The notes under the pieces: model-generated
The model's input: only the letters and a program-made list of their open reading frames with translations
The model's database searches: none
Told to the model about the DNA's origin: nothing
Made by a program: the position numbers and the translations under genes
Shown here: positions 43,368-52,368 of the stretch, piece by piece
Position numbering within the stretch: the first letter of the stretch is position 1
Layout: each line of letters begins with the position of its first letter
Source: SZUA-36 sp963801195
GTDB lineage: Bacteria; Pseudomonadota; Gammaproteobacteria; Xanthomonadales; SZUA-36
Assembly (NCBI GenBank): GCA_963801195.1
Contig: CAWDDX010000005.1
Coordinates: 310,001-374,000 of the forward strand
Length of the DNA stretch: 64,000 nucleotides
Reading direction: 5' to 3'

Positions 43368-44098
43368 ACGGGACCATCAACGTTATGCGGCGGGAGTTGA
43401 ACGGCTATTTCGCGACCCCTGTCGCCTATGTCTTCCTGATCATCTTTCTTGTCATGACCGGGATTTTTGCTTTTTACCTGGGTAATTTTTACGAACGCGG
43501 GTTTGCAGATCTCGACCCGTTTTTCAGGTTCCACCCCTGGCTTTACCTGTTCCTGGTGCCGGCGATCTCAATGCGCTTGTGGGCGGAAGAAAGACGCTCC
43601 GGGACCGTTGAACTGTTGTTGACCCTGCCGCTGACAATCTACCAGGCGGTTTTGGGAAAATTCCTGGCGGCGTGGTTGTTCATCGGCCTGGCATTGCTTT
43701 TAACCCTGCCGATGTGGTTCACCGTGAATTACCTGGGTGAGCCGGATAACGGCGTGATACTGGCGGCATACCTTGGCAGCTGGCTGATGGCCGGCGGTTT
43801 TTTGGCGATCGGTTCTTGTATGTCGGCACTGACCCGCAACCAGGTCGTGGCATTTATTCTCAGTATTGTCGTGTGCTTCATGTTCCTGCTGAGCGGATTG
43901 CCGATGGTGATGAACCTGTTTAACGGCTGGGCGCCTCAAATTGTTCTGGACGGCATCGCAAGCCTCAGCTTTCTGCAACATTTTGCGGATATAACCAAGG
44001 GCGTGATCGATCTGCGAGACCTGGTCTATTTTGCCCTGGTCATAGGTTTCTGGCTGCTTGCCAATGTTCTGATACTCGATATAAAGAAGGCCGACTGA
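43364..44098 (+). CDS. ABC-2 permease, GldF-like
   Basis: 244 residues with six transmembrane helices. N-terminal MNGTINVMRRELNGYFATPVAYVFLI matches the GldF/ABC-2 permease opening, and RLWAEERRSGTVELLLTLPLT is the family's cytoplasmic coupling segment. The start overlaps the ATPase stop by 4 bases, and the last base is the first of the next ATG. It forms the membrane channel with the GldA-like ATPase. Confidence 0.92.
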   Translation: MNGTINVMRRELNGYFATPVAYVFLIIFLVMTGIFAFYLGNFYERGFADLDPFFRFHPWLYLFLVPAISMRLWAEERRSGTVELLLTLPLTIYQAVLGKFLAAWLFIGLALLLTLPMWFTVNYLGEPDNGVILAAYLGSWLMAGGFLAIGSCMSALTRNQVVAFILSIVVCFMFLLSGLPMVMNLFNGWAPQIVLDGIASLSFLQHFADITKGVIDLRDLVYFALVIGFWLLANVLILDIKKAD

Positions 44099-45975
44099 TG
44101 AAACAAAAGACCCGTTCAGCGTATTCGGCAGGTATTTTGGCCCTGCTGGCCGTTCTGTTTGTAACCCTGACCATCCTGTCATCTGTCTTTTTGAAGGGCA
44201 TGCGTTTTGACATGACAGAACACAGTCTCTACACCCTCAGCGAGGGTACCCGGAATATTCTTCGGGGCATGGACGAACCCGTCAACCTGTACCTTTACTT
44301 TTCCGAAGACAGCAGCCGCGAATTGCCGCAGTTCCGCAGCTATGCCCGTTGGGCAGACGAGCTGATGGAGGAATTTGCGCAACAAAGCGGCGGTAAACTG
44401 ACGTTGCAGCGGATCGATCCGGTGCCGTTTTCACCAGAGGAAGACCAGGCGGCAGAATACGGATTGCAGAGTGTGCCGGTGGGAAGCGCCGGGGACACGC
44501 TCTATTTTGGCCTGGTGGGAACCAATTCACTGGATGGCCTCGAGGTCATGCCTTTTCTGCAACCGGACAAGGAGAAGTTTCTCGAGTATGACCTGGCAAA
44601 AATGATTTTCTCCCTGTCCCATCCCAAACATAAAAAGGTTGGATTGATTTCCGGGCTGGACATGGGGCCGGGGTTTGATCCGGCCACGCAAAAGATGCGC
44701 GAGGCGTGGGTGATCCACCAGCAGTTCAGCCAGTTATTCGACCTGCAGGACCTGCCCGTCGATACGGATGTTTTACCGGATGACCTCGACTTGCTGGTGC
44801 TGGTGCACCCCAAGGATCTAAGCGACAAACTGCTCTACCAGATTGACCAGTTTGTCCTCGGTGGTGGGCGCGTGCTGGCCTTCATGGACCCCCTCGCGGA
44901 GGCGGATATGGGTGGTGATCCCAATGATCCCATGGCGCGGATGAATGCGGGTGGCAGTTCCACGTTGGGGCCATTGCTCGAGGCCTGGGGCGTTGGCTTT
45001 GATGTCAACCGGGTCATTGGCGACTATGCCTACGCGTTGCAGGTGAGTATCGGCCAGGGTCAACCGCCGGTGCGCCACCTGGGTATTTTGTCGGTCGGCC
45101 CGGATGGTATCAACAATTCCGACGTGGCTACCGCGGACCTGCAGGCGGTGAATTTTTCATCCACGGGCTGGCTGACACCGCTCGAATCGGCCACCACAGA
45201 GTTTGAACCCCTGCTGGAAAGCAGTCAGAACGCGGCGCCGATTGATGCGGCCCGTCTCAGGTTTCTTTCCAACCCGCAGGATCTCACCAGGGACTTCCAG
45301 CCCACGGGTGACAAGTACACTTTTGTGGCCCGCATCACCGGTCCGGCCAAATCCGCATTCGGGCAAGCCCCCGAAGGTGCAGTTCCGGCCGAACAACTGA
45401 GCGCTTCGGTCGATGACGGCATCAACGTGGTGCTGTTTGCGGATACCGACGTGTTGACAGACCGCCTGTGGGTGCAAAAACAGAATTTCCTTGGCCGGAC
45501 CGTGGCCAGTTCGTTTGCGGACAATGGCTCTTTGGTGGTGAACATCGCCGATCAGTTGTTGGGCAGTTCCGACCTGATTGGCATCCGCACACGCGCCAGC
45601 ACAACGCGGCCGTTTGACCGCGTGGAAGCGCTGAAACTTTCGGCGGAAGCCCGCTTCCGCGATACTGAACAGCGTCTGCAGGCCGAACTCGAGGAGACCG
45701 AGCGCAAGCTGACGGACATGCAGTCGCTGAGGGAAGACGGCGAACTGACCGTGCTGACCCCCGAACAACAGGAAGAGGTGCAGCGCTTCGTCGACCGGAA
45801 AACACAGATTCGCAGCGAGTTACGCCAGGTGCAGCATGACCTTTCCAGGGACATCGAGGCGCTGGGCATGCGGCTCAAGTTTATCAACATCGTGCTGGTG
45901 CCATTGCTGATCGTGATCGTGGCGCTGATCTTCAGGCAGGTGCGTCGCCGGCGCAGGGAGCAGGAGCAGTCATGA
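44098..45975 (+). CDS. GldG-like ABC-transport auxiliary protein
   Basis: 625 residues. One N-terminal helix (about 10-35), a large periplasmic part that begins FDMTEHSLYTLSEGTRNILRG, the hallmark opening of GldG/IFT52-like proteins, a coiled coil at about 520-590 (RFRDTEQRLQAELEETERKL) and a C-terminal helix (INIVLVPLLIVIVALIF) with a basic tail. It is probably held in the inner membrane with both ends in the cytoplasm. It links the permease to a periplasmic partner in the model for the family; the cargo is unknown. Confidence 0.86.
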   Translation: MKQKTRSAYSAGILALLAVLFVTLTILSSVFLKGMRFDMTEHSLYTLSEGTRNILRGMDEPVNLYLYFSEDSSRELPQFRSYARWADELMEEFAQQSGGKLTLQRIDPVPFSPEEDQAAEYGLQSVPVGSAGDTLYFGLVGTNSLDGLEVMPFLQPDKEKFLEYDLAKMIFSLSHPKHKKVGLISGLDMGPGFDPATQKMREAWVIHQQFSQLFDLQDLPVDTDVLPDDLDLLVLVHPKDLSDKLLYQIDQFVLGGGRVLAFMDPLAEADMGGDPNDPMARMNAGGSSTLGPLLEAWGVGFDVNRVIGDYAYALQVSIGQGQPPVRHLGILSVGPDGINNSDVATADLQAVNFSSTGWLTPLESATTEFEPLLESSQNAAPIDAARLRFLSNPQDLTRDFQPTGDKYTFVARITGPAKSAFGQAPEGAVPAEQLSASVDDGINVVLFADTDVLTDRLWVQKQNFLGRTVASSFADNGSLVVNIADQLLGSSDLIGIRTRASTTRPFDRVEALKLSAEARFRDTEQRLQAELEETERKLTDMQSLREDGELTVLTPEQQEEVQRFVDRKTQIRSELRQVQHDLSRDIEALGMRLKFINIVLVPLLIVIVALIFRQVRRRRREQEQS

Positions 45976-47033
45976 AACGGATTTTCCTCTACCTGGCCGT
46001 CCTGACAGTCGTTGCGCTGGCGGTTGTCGTGCTGGTCACGCCAAGGGACGGGTCGTCCGAAAAATCAACCGTTGACAAGCTGCTTCTTCCCACCATCGCT
46101 GACCGGATCAACGATGTGGACCGTGTTGAAATTGTCACGGCGGGTGATAATACGGTGGCGACCCTGGTGAAAACGGATGATGCCTGGCAGCTTGAACAGA
46201 TGAACGGATACCATGCAGACTGGCCAAAACTGCAAGCACTGCTGGCAGCACTCGCGCAGGCGAAGGTGGTCGAGGCAAAGACCGATAAACCCGAATACTA
46301 CGACCGCCTTGGGGTTGAAGATGTCAGCGCGGAGAAAGCCGGCAGCGTGCTGGTCAGAATCGGGATCGGTGATGAAAGCACCGGTATTCTGATTGGTCAC
46401 AAGGCAAATGGCAGGCAGGGCCAGTACGTGCGTTTACAGGATTCTGCGGGCAGTGCCCTGGTGGACCGCGAATTTGAAGTGCCGCGTAATACCCTGGACT
46501 GGGCGGATACCAGTATCATTGATATCAATTCATCGGAAGTGGCCGAAGTCGAAATCATTCACCCTGCGTCGGAAAGGGTGCTGGTCATGAGAGTATCGGC
46601 CGACCAGACCGATTTTGAGCTGGCCGGCATACCCCCGGACAGAGAGATAAAGAGCAGCTGGGCGGTGAATTCCCTGGGTTCGGTTTTTTCGTTGCTGAAC
46701 ATGCAATCCGTACGCCCCGAGGGTGAAGTTGACTGGACCAATGCGGTGAAATTGCGACTGTTAATGTTTTCCGGTGTGGAGATTCTCGCCGACCTGGTGC
46801 AATCGGGTGACGAATACCTGTTGCGATTGCGCGCCAGTCATCCTGCGGCTTCTGTCGTTTCGCAAGAAGACAACGGAGCAGATGCCGAAAATCAGGCCGA
46901 AGCGGAAGTGGCAAAACAGGTCGAGACAATTAACAAAAAAGTCGTTGGCTGGGCATATGGGATATCCAGGCAGAAATATGAAAGCATGGTTAAAAAGCCG
47001 GAAGACCTTTTAAAACCGATGACGTCTTCGTGA
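45972..47033 (+). CDS. DUF4340 protein of the Gld-type ABC operon
   Basis: 353 residues: N-terminal helix (about 4-22), then periplasmic repeats of the DUF4340 type (DRVEIVTAGDNTVATLVKTDDAWQLEQMNGYHADWPKLQALL is the opening block). The segment QYVRLQDSAGSALVDREFEVPRNTLDWADTSIIDI is typical. It starts on the last 4 bases of the GldG gene and stops on the GTG of the next gene, so the operon is tightly packed. The protein belongs with the three upstream genes; its exact role is not known. Confidence 0.86.
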   Translation: MKRIFLYLAVLTVVALAVVVLVTPRDGSSEKSTVDKLLLPTIADRINDVDRVEIVTAGDNTVATLVKTDDAWQLEQMNGYHADWPKLQALLAALAQAKVVEAKTDKPEYYDRLGVEDVSAEKAGSVLVRIGIGDESTGILIGHKANGRQGQYVRLQDSAGSALVDREFEVPRNTLDWADTSIIDINSSEVAEVEIIHPASERVLVMRVSADQTDFELAGIPPDREIKSSWAVNSLGSVFSLLNMQSVRPEGEVDWTNAVKLRLLMFSGVEILADLVQSGDEYLLRLRASHPAASVVSQEDNGADAENQAEAEVAKQVETINKKVVGWAYGISRQKYESMVKKPEDLLKPMTSS

Positions 47034-47398
47034 ACGCCTCCGCCCGTCACATTGCCCTGGCGGGTACGCTGTTGGCCTTCTCGGCGGTTATCCTTGCGGC
47101 ATTGGGCAGTCATCTTTTCGACATGAATGGTTTACAGGACTTGTGGCAGACGGCATCAATCATTCACCTGTTCACCGCGGCCGCCGTGATCGGTCTCGCC
47201 GCGTGTCTGGCCAGCTTGGAGATGGGTCCGCTGAAGTGGGGTGCGTGGCTGATCGTCTTGGGTATGGTCATTTTTTGCGGCAGTATTTATTTACACGTGA
47301 TCACGGGATATACGCTGCCGGCGGTGACACCAGCCGGCGGTCTGCTTATGATGGCGGGGTGGCTGCTGGCCAGCGTGGCGTTCGTGAAAAAATCATGA
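47030..47398 (+). CDS. DUF423 family membrane protein
   Basis: 122 residues, four transmembrane helices. ALAGTLLAFSAVILAALGSH is the DUF423 opening, then a QTASIIHLFTA helix and GVL-type loop, and a PAGGLLMMAGWLLA end. Function is unknown; members occur as single small membrane proteins in many bacteria. GTG start at 47030 overlaps the DUF4340 stop; the stop overlaps the glycosylase ATG. It may only ride on this operon by transcription. Confidence 0.88.
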   Translation: MNASARHIALAGTLLAFSAVILAALGSHLFDMNGLQDLWQTASIIHLFTAAAVIGLAACLASLEMGPLKWGAWLIVLGMVIFCGSIYLHVITGYTLPAVTPAGGLLMMAGWLLASVAFVKKS

Positions 47399-48018
47399 GC
47401 CGTCTGCGCTATAACCGTTACACGGCCGTCGATGCACTCAAATCGAATTGTCCGCAAATGGCGGCGCTGATCCGTGAAAAAGGCCCGTTCAGCCTGCGTG
47501 TCAAACGCGGGACCGACCTGTTTACCTCACTTGCCAGCGCCATTGCCTACCAGCAATTGTCCGGCAAGGCGGCGGCGACCATCTACGCCCGCTTCGAGTC
47601 GTTATTCGAAAATAACAGGCCGCTGGCGTCCGAGGCGGTTAAGCTCTCGGTCGCGACCCTGCGCTCGGTCGGGCTGTCCAATAACAAGGCGCTGGCCATA
47701 CTCGACCTGGCCGAACATACCTGTTCGGGCAGTTTGCCGGATACGCGGGCAATGGCCGGGCTGGATGATGACGCCGTCATCAAAAACCTCTGCAAGGTGC
47801 GTGGTATCGGTCCCTGGACGGTGCAGATGCACCTGATTTTTTCGCTAGGCCGGCCAGATGTCATGCCGGCGACCGATCTTGGCATCCAGAAAGGTGTCCA
47901 GCAGACATACGCTCTCCCCTCGCTACCCAAACCGGATCAGGTCCTCGAGGTCACCCGGCATCTCGCCCCTTACCGTTCGGTCGCCAGCTGGTATTTCTGG
48001 CGTTGTGTCGACGATTGA
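47395..48018 (+). CDS. DNA-3-methyladenine glycosylase II (AlkA-type)
   Basis: Excises alkylated purines from DNA. 207 residues starting at ATG 47395, overlapping the DUF423 stop by 4 bases; an upstream in-frame start would read through DUF423 in another frame. The helix-hairpin-helix LCKVRGIGPWTVQMHLIFSLG and the catalytic Asp of MPATDLGIQKG are present, as is FTSLASAIAYQQLSGKAAATI at the N-terminal core. It lacks the N-terminal beta domain of E. coli AlkA, as do the short forms. Confidence 0.92.
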   Translation: MSRLRYNRYTAVDALKSNCPQMAALIREKGPFSLRVKRGTDLFTSLASAIAYQQLSGKAAATIYARFESLFENNRPLASEAVKLSVATLRSVGLSNNKALAILDLAEHTCSGSLPDTRAMAGLDDDAVIKNLCKVRGIGPWTVQMHLIFSLGRPDVMPATDLGIQKGVQQTYALPSLPKPDQVLEVTRHLAPYRSVASWYFWRCVDD

Positions 48019-48099
48019 AACCGGCGCCGGATTGTTTACTTGAATAAAGCGAAAAAATACCGCATCTTGTAAGCCAGTTTTCGCACAGGGGTCTTCCAT

Positions 48100-48564
48100 A
48101 TGAACTTATTGGATCGCTTTATCCTCCAGCATTGCCAGGTCTCCCTTTTGCAGGGTGAACTTTTACGCGTGTCGCGCGAGGGTTCCATGCAGGATGCCAA
48201 GGTTGAAATGAACCTTGCGCCCCGGTTGATGGAGGTGGATACCGGTCAAAAGTTGCCGTCCTACCAGGTCAGTGCAAAGCTGGTCTGCATCGGTGGCCAC
48301 AGTAGCAAGCTGGGGCCTGCGTTCAGCGCGAAAATAGGGCTCGAGATGGTTTACCGGCAAATTTCGGGCGACCCGGTTGATATATCCGAATTCACCCGCC
48401 ACCACCCGAGCCTTGCGCGGCAGATCTACCCGTTGCTGGCCCAGGAATTACTCGGCATATTGACGCGTATGGGCTTGACCAACATCCAGCTGCCCTATGA
48501 TTTGAACCCCGGTTCCAAGAAAATCAACGTTGCCCAGGTGGAAGTCCGCAGCCGCGTTCATTGA
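48100..48564 (+). CDS. uncharacterised protein, possibly SecB-like
   Basis: 154 residues, no signal peptide or membrane segment. The order of elements looks like the SecB chaperone fold: four beta-strand-rich segments (SYQVSAKLVCIGG, FSAKIGLEMVYRQI) then a long helix rich in conserved positions (ARQIYPLLAQELLGILTRMGL), and NIQLPYDLNP at the place of SecB's NLAPVNF. Overall sequence identity to true SecB looks low. If correct it would be a minor or toxin-linked SecB-like protein; no toxin gene is adjacent. I rate this only as a fold suggestion. Confidence 0.45.
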   Translation: MNLLDRFILQHCQVSLLQGELLRVSREGSMQDAKVEMNLAPRLMEVDTGQKLPSYQVSAKLVCIGGHSSKLGPAFSAKIGLEMVYRQISGDPVDISEFTRHHPSLARQIYPLLAQELLGILTRMGLTNIQLPYDLNPGSKKINVAQVEVRSRVH

Positions 48565-48611
48565 AGTATCGGGCCGCGGGCCTGTCATCGGAATGTGCTT
48601 TGTGAACCCGG

Positions 48612-49586
48612 CTATTCCATCGGGAAAAAGCAATTGTAAGAGCGGCCGTCCATTTCCGTAGTGCGCTCCGGGGGTGTTTTCAAGCAACGCTCCCGGGCAC
48701 GCGGGCAGCGGCCGTGGAATTCACAACCGGCAGGCCGCTGCAGCAAGCTTGGCACCTCACCGGACAGTTCAATTCTTTCCTGTTTTGCATCAGGGTCGGT
48801 ACTGGGGTTTGCAGACAATAAAGCAGCGGTGTAGGGGTGCCGGGGCCGGCGGAAAATCTGTTGGCAATCACCCGACTCGACAAAACGGCCGAGGTACATG
48901 ACGGCCATCTGGTCCGCCATGTGACGCACCACGTTCAGGTTGTGGGTGATCAGCATGATGCCCAGGCCCATTTCCTGTTGCAAACGCGCGAGCAGGTTCA
49001 AAATTTCACCCTGGATCGACACGTCCAGACCGGCCGTCGGTTCGTCGGCAATTAACAGGTCAGGGCTCAGCGCCACCGCACGCGCAACACCGACACGTCT
49101 CGCCTGGCCGCCACTCAACTGGTGGGGGTAGCGGTCTGCAAATGCTTCATCGAGTCCGACCAGGGACAGCAGGCGCAGCGCCTGTCCTTGCGGATTTTTC
49201 CGCGCTGCCCGGTGAATCAGGAACGGTTCGGCCAGCGACCGGCCGACCGTCATCCTCGGGCTCAGCGAGCCAACCGGATCCTGGAACATCAGTGACACCT
49301 TTTTGCGGTCAGGCGCCAGTCTGCCTTTCCTGTCCCGCTGTAGTGTTATGCCGTTATAACGCACTTCACCATTCAATACCGGCGCGAGACCACTGAGCGC
49401 CATCGCCAGCGTGGTTTTCCCCGATCCGCTCTCACCGACAATGGCCATGGTTTGCCCGCGTTCGATATCCAGCGAGACACCATGCACCACGTCCACATAG
49501 GATGGCCCGTCTCCGGCCCGCGACATGAAACCACGCGCCAGTGGGTAACGCACCCTCAGGTCGCGAACGCTGAGCAGGCTGCTCAT
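48612..49586 (-). CDS. dipeptide/oligopeptide ABC transporter ATPase, DppF-like
   Basis: 324 residues: Walker A GESGSGKTTLAMAL, Q-loop MFQDPVGSLSPRMTV, signature LSGGQARRVGVARAVALSPDLLIADEPTAGLDVSIQ and a C-terminal oligopeptide-transporter tail with CEFHGRCPRARERC, in which Cys clusters are typical of the family. It is the last gene of the importer operon (order: solute-binding protein, permease B, permease C, ATPase D, ATPase F) and begins 4 bases before the end of the D gene. Cargo is peptide-like by family. Confidence 0.93.
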   Translation of the reverse strand: MSSLLSVRDLRVRYPLARGFMSRAGDGPSYVDVVHGVSLDIERGQTMAIVGESGSGKTTLAMALSGLAPVLNGEVRYNGITLQRDRKGRLAPDRKKVSLMFQDPVGSLSPRMTVGRSLAEPFLIHRAARKNPQGQALRLLSLVGLDEAFADRYPHQLSGGQARRVGVARAVALSPDLLIADEPTAGLDVSIQGEILNLLARLQQEMGLGIMLITHNLNVVRHMADQMAVMYLGRFVESGDCQQIFRRPRHPYTAALLSANPSTDPDAKQERIELSGEVPSLLQRPAGCEFHGRCPRARERCLKTPPERTTEMDGRSYNCFFPME

Positions 49587-50552
49587 GAAGCCGCGTCCAG
49601 CAGGTGGCAGGCGGCGCGGTGAACGTCCCCGGACAAAGCCGGGGTTTCCGCGTCACAGCGTGTCATGCGCTGTGAACAGCGCTCCCTGAAAATGCAACCG
49701 GGGGGCAAATCGACCAGGCTTGGCAAGCTTCCCTCGATGACCGGCAAGTGCCGGGTGCGCCGCTGAATCCGGGCCGGGTCGCATTCCAGCAATTTTTGCG
49801 TGTACGGATGCCGGGGCTTGAGAAAGACGTCGCGTGTGGGGCCGGTTTCACATACCTCACCGGCGTACATGACGATGACTTCATCGCACAGTTCGGCGAT
49901 GACACCGAGATGATGAGAGACAAACAGGATGGCACAGCCGAAATCGCGCTGCAGTTCCTTCAAGCGGTGAATAATCTGTACCTCGAGCGTTGCATCGAGC
50001 GCGGTGGTGGGTTCATCGGCGATCAACAGTGAAGGTTCGGTCATCAGCGCCATCGCGATCGCCACCCGCTGGCGCATACCGCCTGAAAGGTGATGAGGAT
50101 AACGTTTGAGCTGGCTCAGGGGATCGGGAATTCCGACACGTTCGAGCATCATCACCGAGCGCGCCGTTTTTTCCTTTTTGCCACTGTGGTCGCGAAATTG
50201 CACATCGGCCATCTGCCGGCCGATGCTCAGCACCGGGTTCAGGCTGGTCATCGGGTCCTGGAAGACCATGGAAATTTCATTGCCGCGTAACGACCGCATC
50301 TCCTCCGGCGGCAGGCTCATCAGGTTCTTGCCTTTGAAGACAATTGCGCCGTTGCCGATGCGTCGCATTCGTCGCGAGCAGACGCATGATGGAGGAAATC
50401 AGGGTTGACTTTCCGCAGCCGCTTTCACCGACGATGCCAATGATTTTCCCTTGAGGCACGGAAAAACTGACATGTCTGAGCGCCTGTAAATACCCCTGGT
50501 CGGTCTGGTAACCGACCGAAAGATCTTCGATTTGCAGAACCGCTGTGTTCAT
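49583..50552 (-). pseudogene. DppD-like ABC ATPase gene with a one-base frameshift
   Basis: The D subunit of the importer is split between two frames. The first part runs from ATG at 50552 (MNTAVLQIEDLSVGYQ) through Walker A (GESGCGKSTLISSIMRLLATN). From about 50361-50368 the coding signal shifts frame and continues as RRIGNGAIVFKGKNLMSLP through the Q-loop, signature LSGGMRQRVAIAMA and LLIADEPTTALD to the C-terminal Cys-containing tail. The span is 970 bases, one more than a multiple of three, so an extra base restores a 322-residue protein. Either a real mutation or a sequence error. Confidence 0.9.
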
Positions 50553-51410
50553 GGGCCTTTGCCACGCAGCCTGGGGTCGAAAATATCCCGCAGCGACTCG
50601 CCGAAAAAGGTGAACCCGAGGGTGACGGCGATCAGCGGCAGACCGGCAGCGATGATCGGCCAGGGTGAATTTCTCAGGTAGGAATAACCGTCGTTCAGAA
50701 TACTGCCCCAACTGGGTGTCGGCGGGCTCACGCCGAGGCCGAGAAAGCTCAGCCCGGCTTCCATGCCGACGACGGCCGGCACGTCCATCGATGCCAGGAT
50801 CAGCATGGGTGCTGCGATATTGGGCAGCACGTGATCGCGCAGGATGCGGGCGGTGGACGCGCCCATGGCCCGTTCGGCGAGGATAAAGTCCCGCTCGCGC
50901 AGCGCCCGGGTCTGGGTGCGCACGACGCGCGCATAGACCGGTATCGAGGTGATGATGATCACCCCGATCACCGTGTTCAGGGATGGCCCGGTCAGGGCGA
51001 CGATGGCGAGTGCGAACATGATGGTGGGAAAGGAGCGCACCGTGTCAAAGGAAATCACCAGTGTACGATCCAGCCAGCGGGGTCCGAAACCTGCCAACAT
51101 ACCCAGCAGGAACCCAATCGCCATGGATACCGAAATTGCCACCAGCGAAACCTTGAGGGCGACCCGGCCGCCGTAAAGCACGCGTGAAAGTACGTCGCGT
51201 CCCAACTGATCCGTGCCCAGCCAGTGCGCGGCGCCAGGACTGCTCAGACGGTTGTAGACATCGATCTCATAGCGGATCGTAAGGCGCCAGCCACGAGGCG
51301 CAGATCGTCATTACCAGGATCAGGCTGACCAGCACGAAACCAGCCATGCCCAACGGGTCCTTTTTCAGGGCTTCGAAGGTGCTGAGTAGCGTGCCTGTGA
51401 ACCTTGCCAT
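50549..51410 (-). pseudogene. DppC-like ABC permease gene with a one-base frameshift
   Basis: Starts at ATG 51410, two bases after the permease-B stop. Its first 46 codons encode a DppC-like N-terminus with one helix, ending APYDP, then CTA TGA in frame. Shifting past the extra base near 51272 gives YEIDVYNRLSS, then HWLGTDQLGRDVLSRVLYGG, the classical DppC junction, and continues to the end at 50549. Removing one base from the 862-base span gives 286 codons plus stop, normal for DppC. The downstream part includes the EAA-like RERDFILAERAMGAS loop. The stop overlaps the D-subunit ATG by 4 bases. Confidence 0.9.
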
Positions 51411-51412
51411 CT

Positions 51413-52363
51413 TCAGTTCTTCCGGCCTTCGCGCAGACGCGGATCGAGCATGGCGTTGACGATATCCGAAACCAGCGTGCTCAGGACGAAAAACCCCGTG
51501 GTGACCAGGACGGCGCCCATGACGACCGGGTAATTCCGCGTTAACACCGCCTCATACAGCAATTTGCCGATACCGGGCCGGGAAAACACGATTTCGGCAA
51601 ACAGCGCACCGGACAGCATGCTGCCGATACCGAGGCCGAGGATGGTGACGGTGGGTAGCAGGGCGATACGCAGGGCGTAGTGAACGATGATAGTGCGCTC
51701 AGGCAGACCGAAGGCCCGTGCGGTGCGCACGTGGTTTTCTTCCATGACCTCCAGCAACGATGCCCGCACGAGGCGGGCGATATAACCCACCCAGCCGAGA
51801 CCCAGCGCGATAACAGGTAGCACGAGGTGCCACGCCTGGTCGGCGAAATCATCGCTTTCGCCGGCGCCCAATGCCGGGAACCAGCGCCACCTGACCGCCA
51901 GCCAGAGCAGCAGGTAAAGCGCCACCACGAACGAGGGGATGGCGATGAACGCCACCGACATGACCGCGGTCAGGCGGTCCAGCAGCGTGTTTCGACGGAT
52001 TGCCGAGAAACAACCCAGCGGGATTCCCAGCGCGCTGGCGCCACCGATCGCCGCGAACACCAGCACCATTGTAAAAGGCAGTTGCTCGGAGACGATATCC
52101 GAAACCTTGCGGCCGGAAAACGGATCGACACCGAGGTCGCCGTGAGCAAGACCGGCATAAAACTTGCCCAGCTGTATGACCAGCGGCCGGTCGAGACCCA
52201 TGCGCCGGGTGAGTTCGGCCTTCAGTTCGGGCGTCGCCTTGGGCCCCAGCATGACGCTGGCCGGGTCGCCGGGCACCATGTGGATCATGCCAAACAGCAG
52301 GCTTACCGCCAGCAACAGGATTAGCAAGGAGATCATCCCGCGCCGGAAAATGAACCTGGCCAT
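51413..52363 (-). CDS. dipeptide-type ABC transporter permease, DppB-like
   Basis: 316 residues with six helices. N-terminal MARFIFRRGMISLLILLLAVSLLFGMIHMVPGDPA is the DppB/OppB opening, GLDRPLVIQLGKFYAGLAHGDLGVD the conserved periplasmic loop and EENHVRTARAFGLPERTIIVHYALR the coupling EAA loop. It lies 5 bases after the solute-binding gene. Intact, in contrast to the two genes downstream. Confidence 0.95.
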   Translation of the reverse strand: MARFIFRRGMISLLILLLAVSLLFGMIHMVPGDPASVMLGPKATPELKAELTRRMGLDRPLVIQLGKFYAGLAHGDLGVDPFSGRKVSDIVSEQLPFTMVLVFAAIGGASALGIPLGCFSAIRRNTLLDRLTAVMSVAFIAIPSFVVALYLLLWLAVRWRWFPALGAGESDDFADQAWHLVLPVIALGLGWVGYIARLVRASLLEVMEENHVRTARAFGLPERTIIVHYALRIALLPTVTILGLGIGSMLSGALFAEIVFSRPGIGKLLYEAVLTRNYPVVMGAVLVTTGFFVLSTLVSDIVNAMLDPRLREGRKN

Positions 52364-52368
52364 TGCCC

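Noticed and set aside
47143..47394. Upstream extension of the AlkA-type gene
   Set aside because: It would translate DUF423 DNA in another frame; the ATG at 47395 gives the full glycosylase and the usual 4-base overlap.
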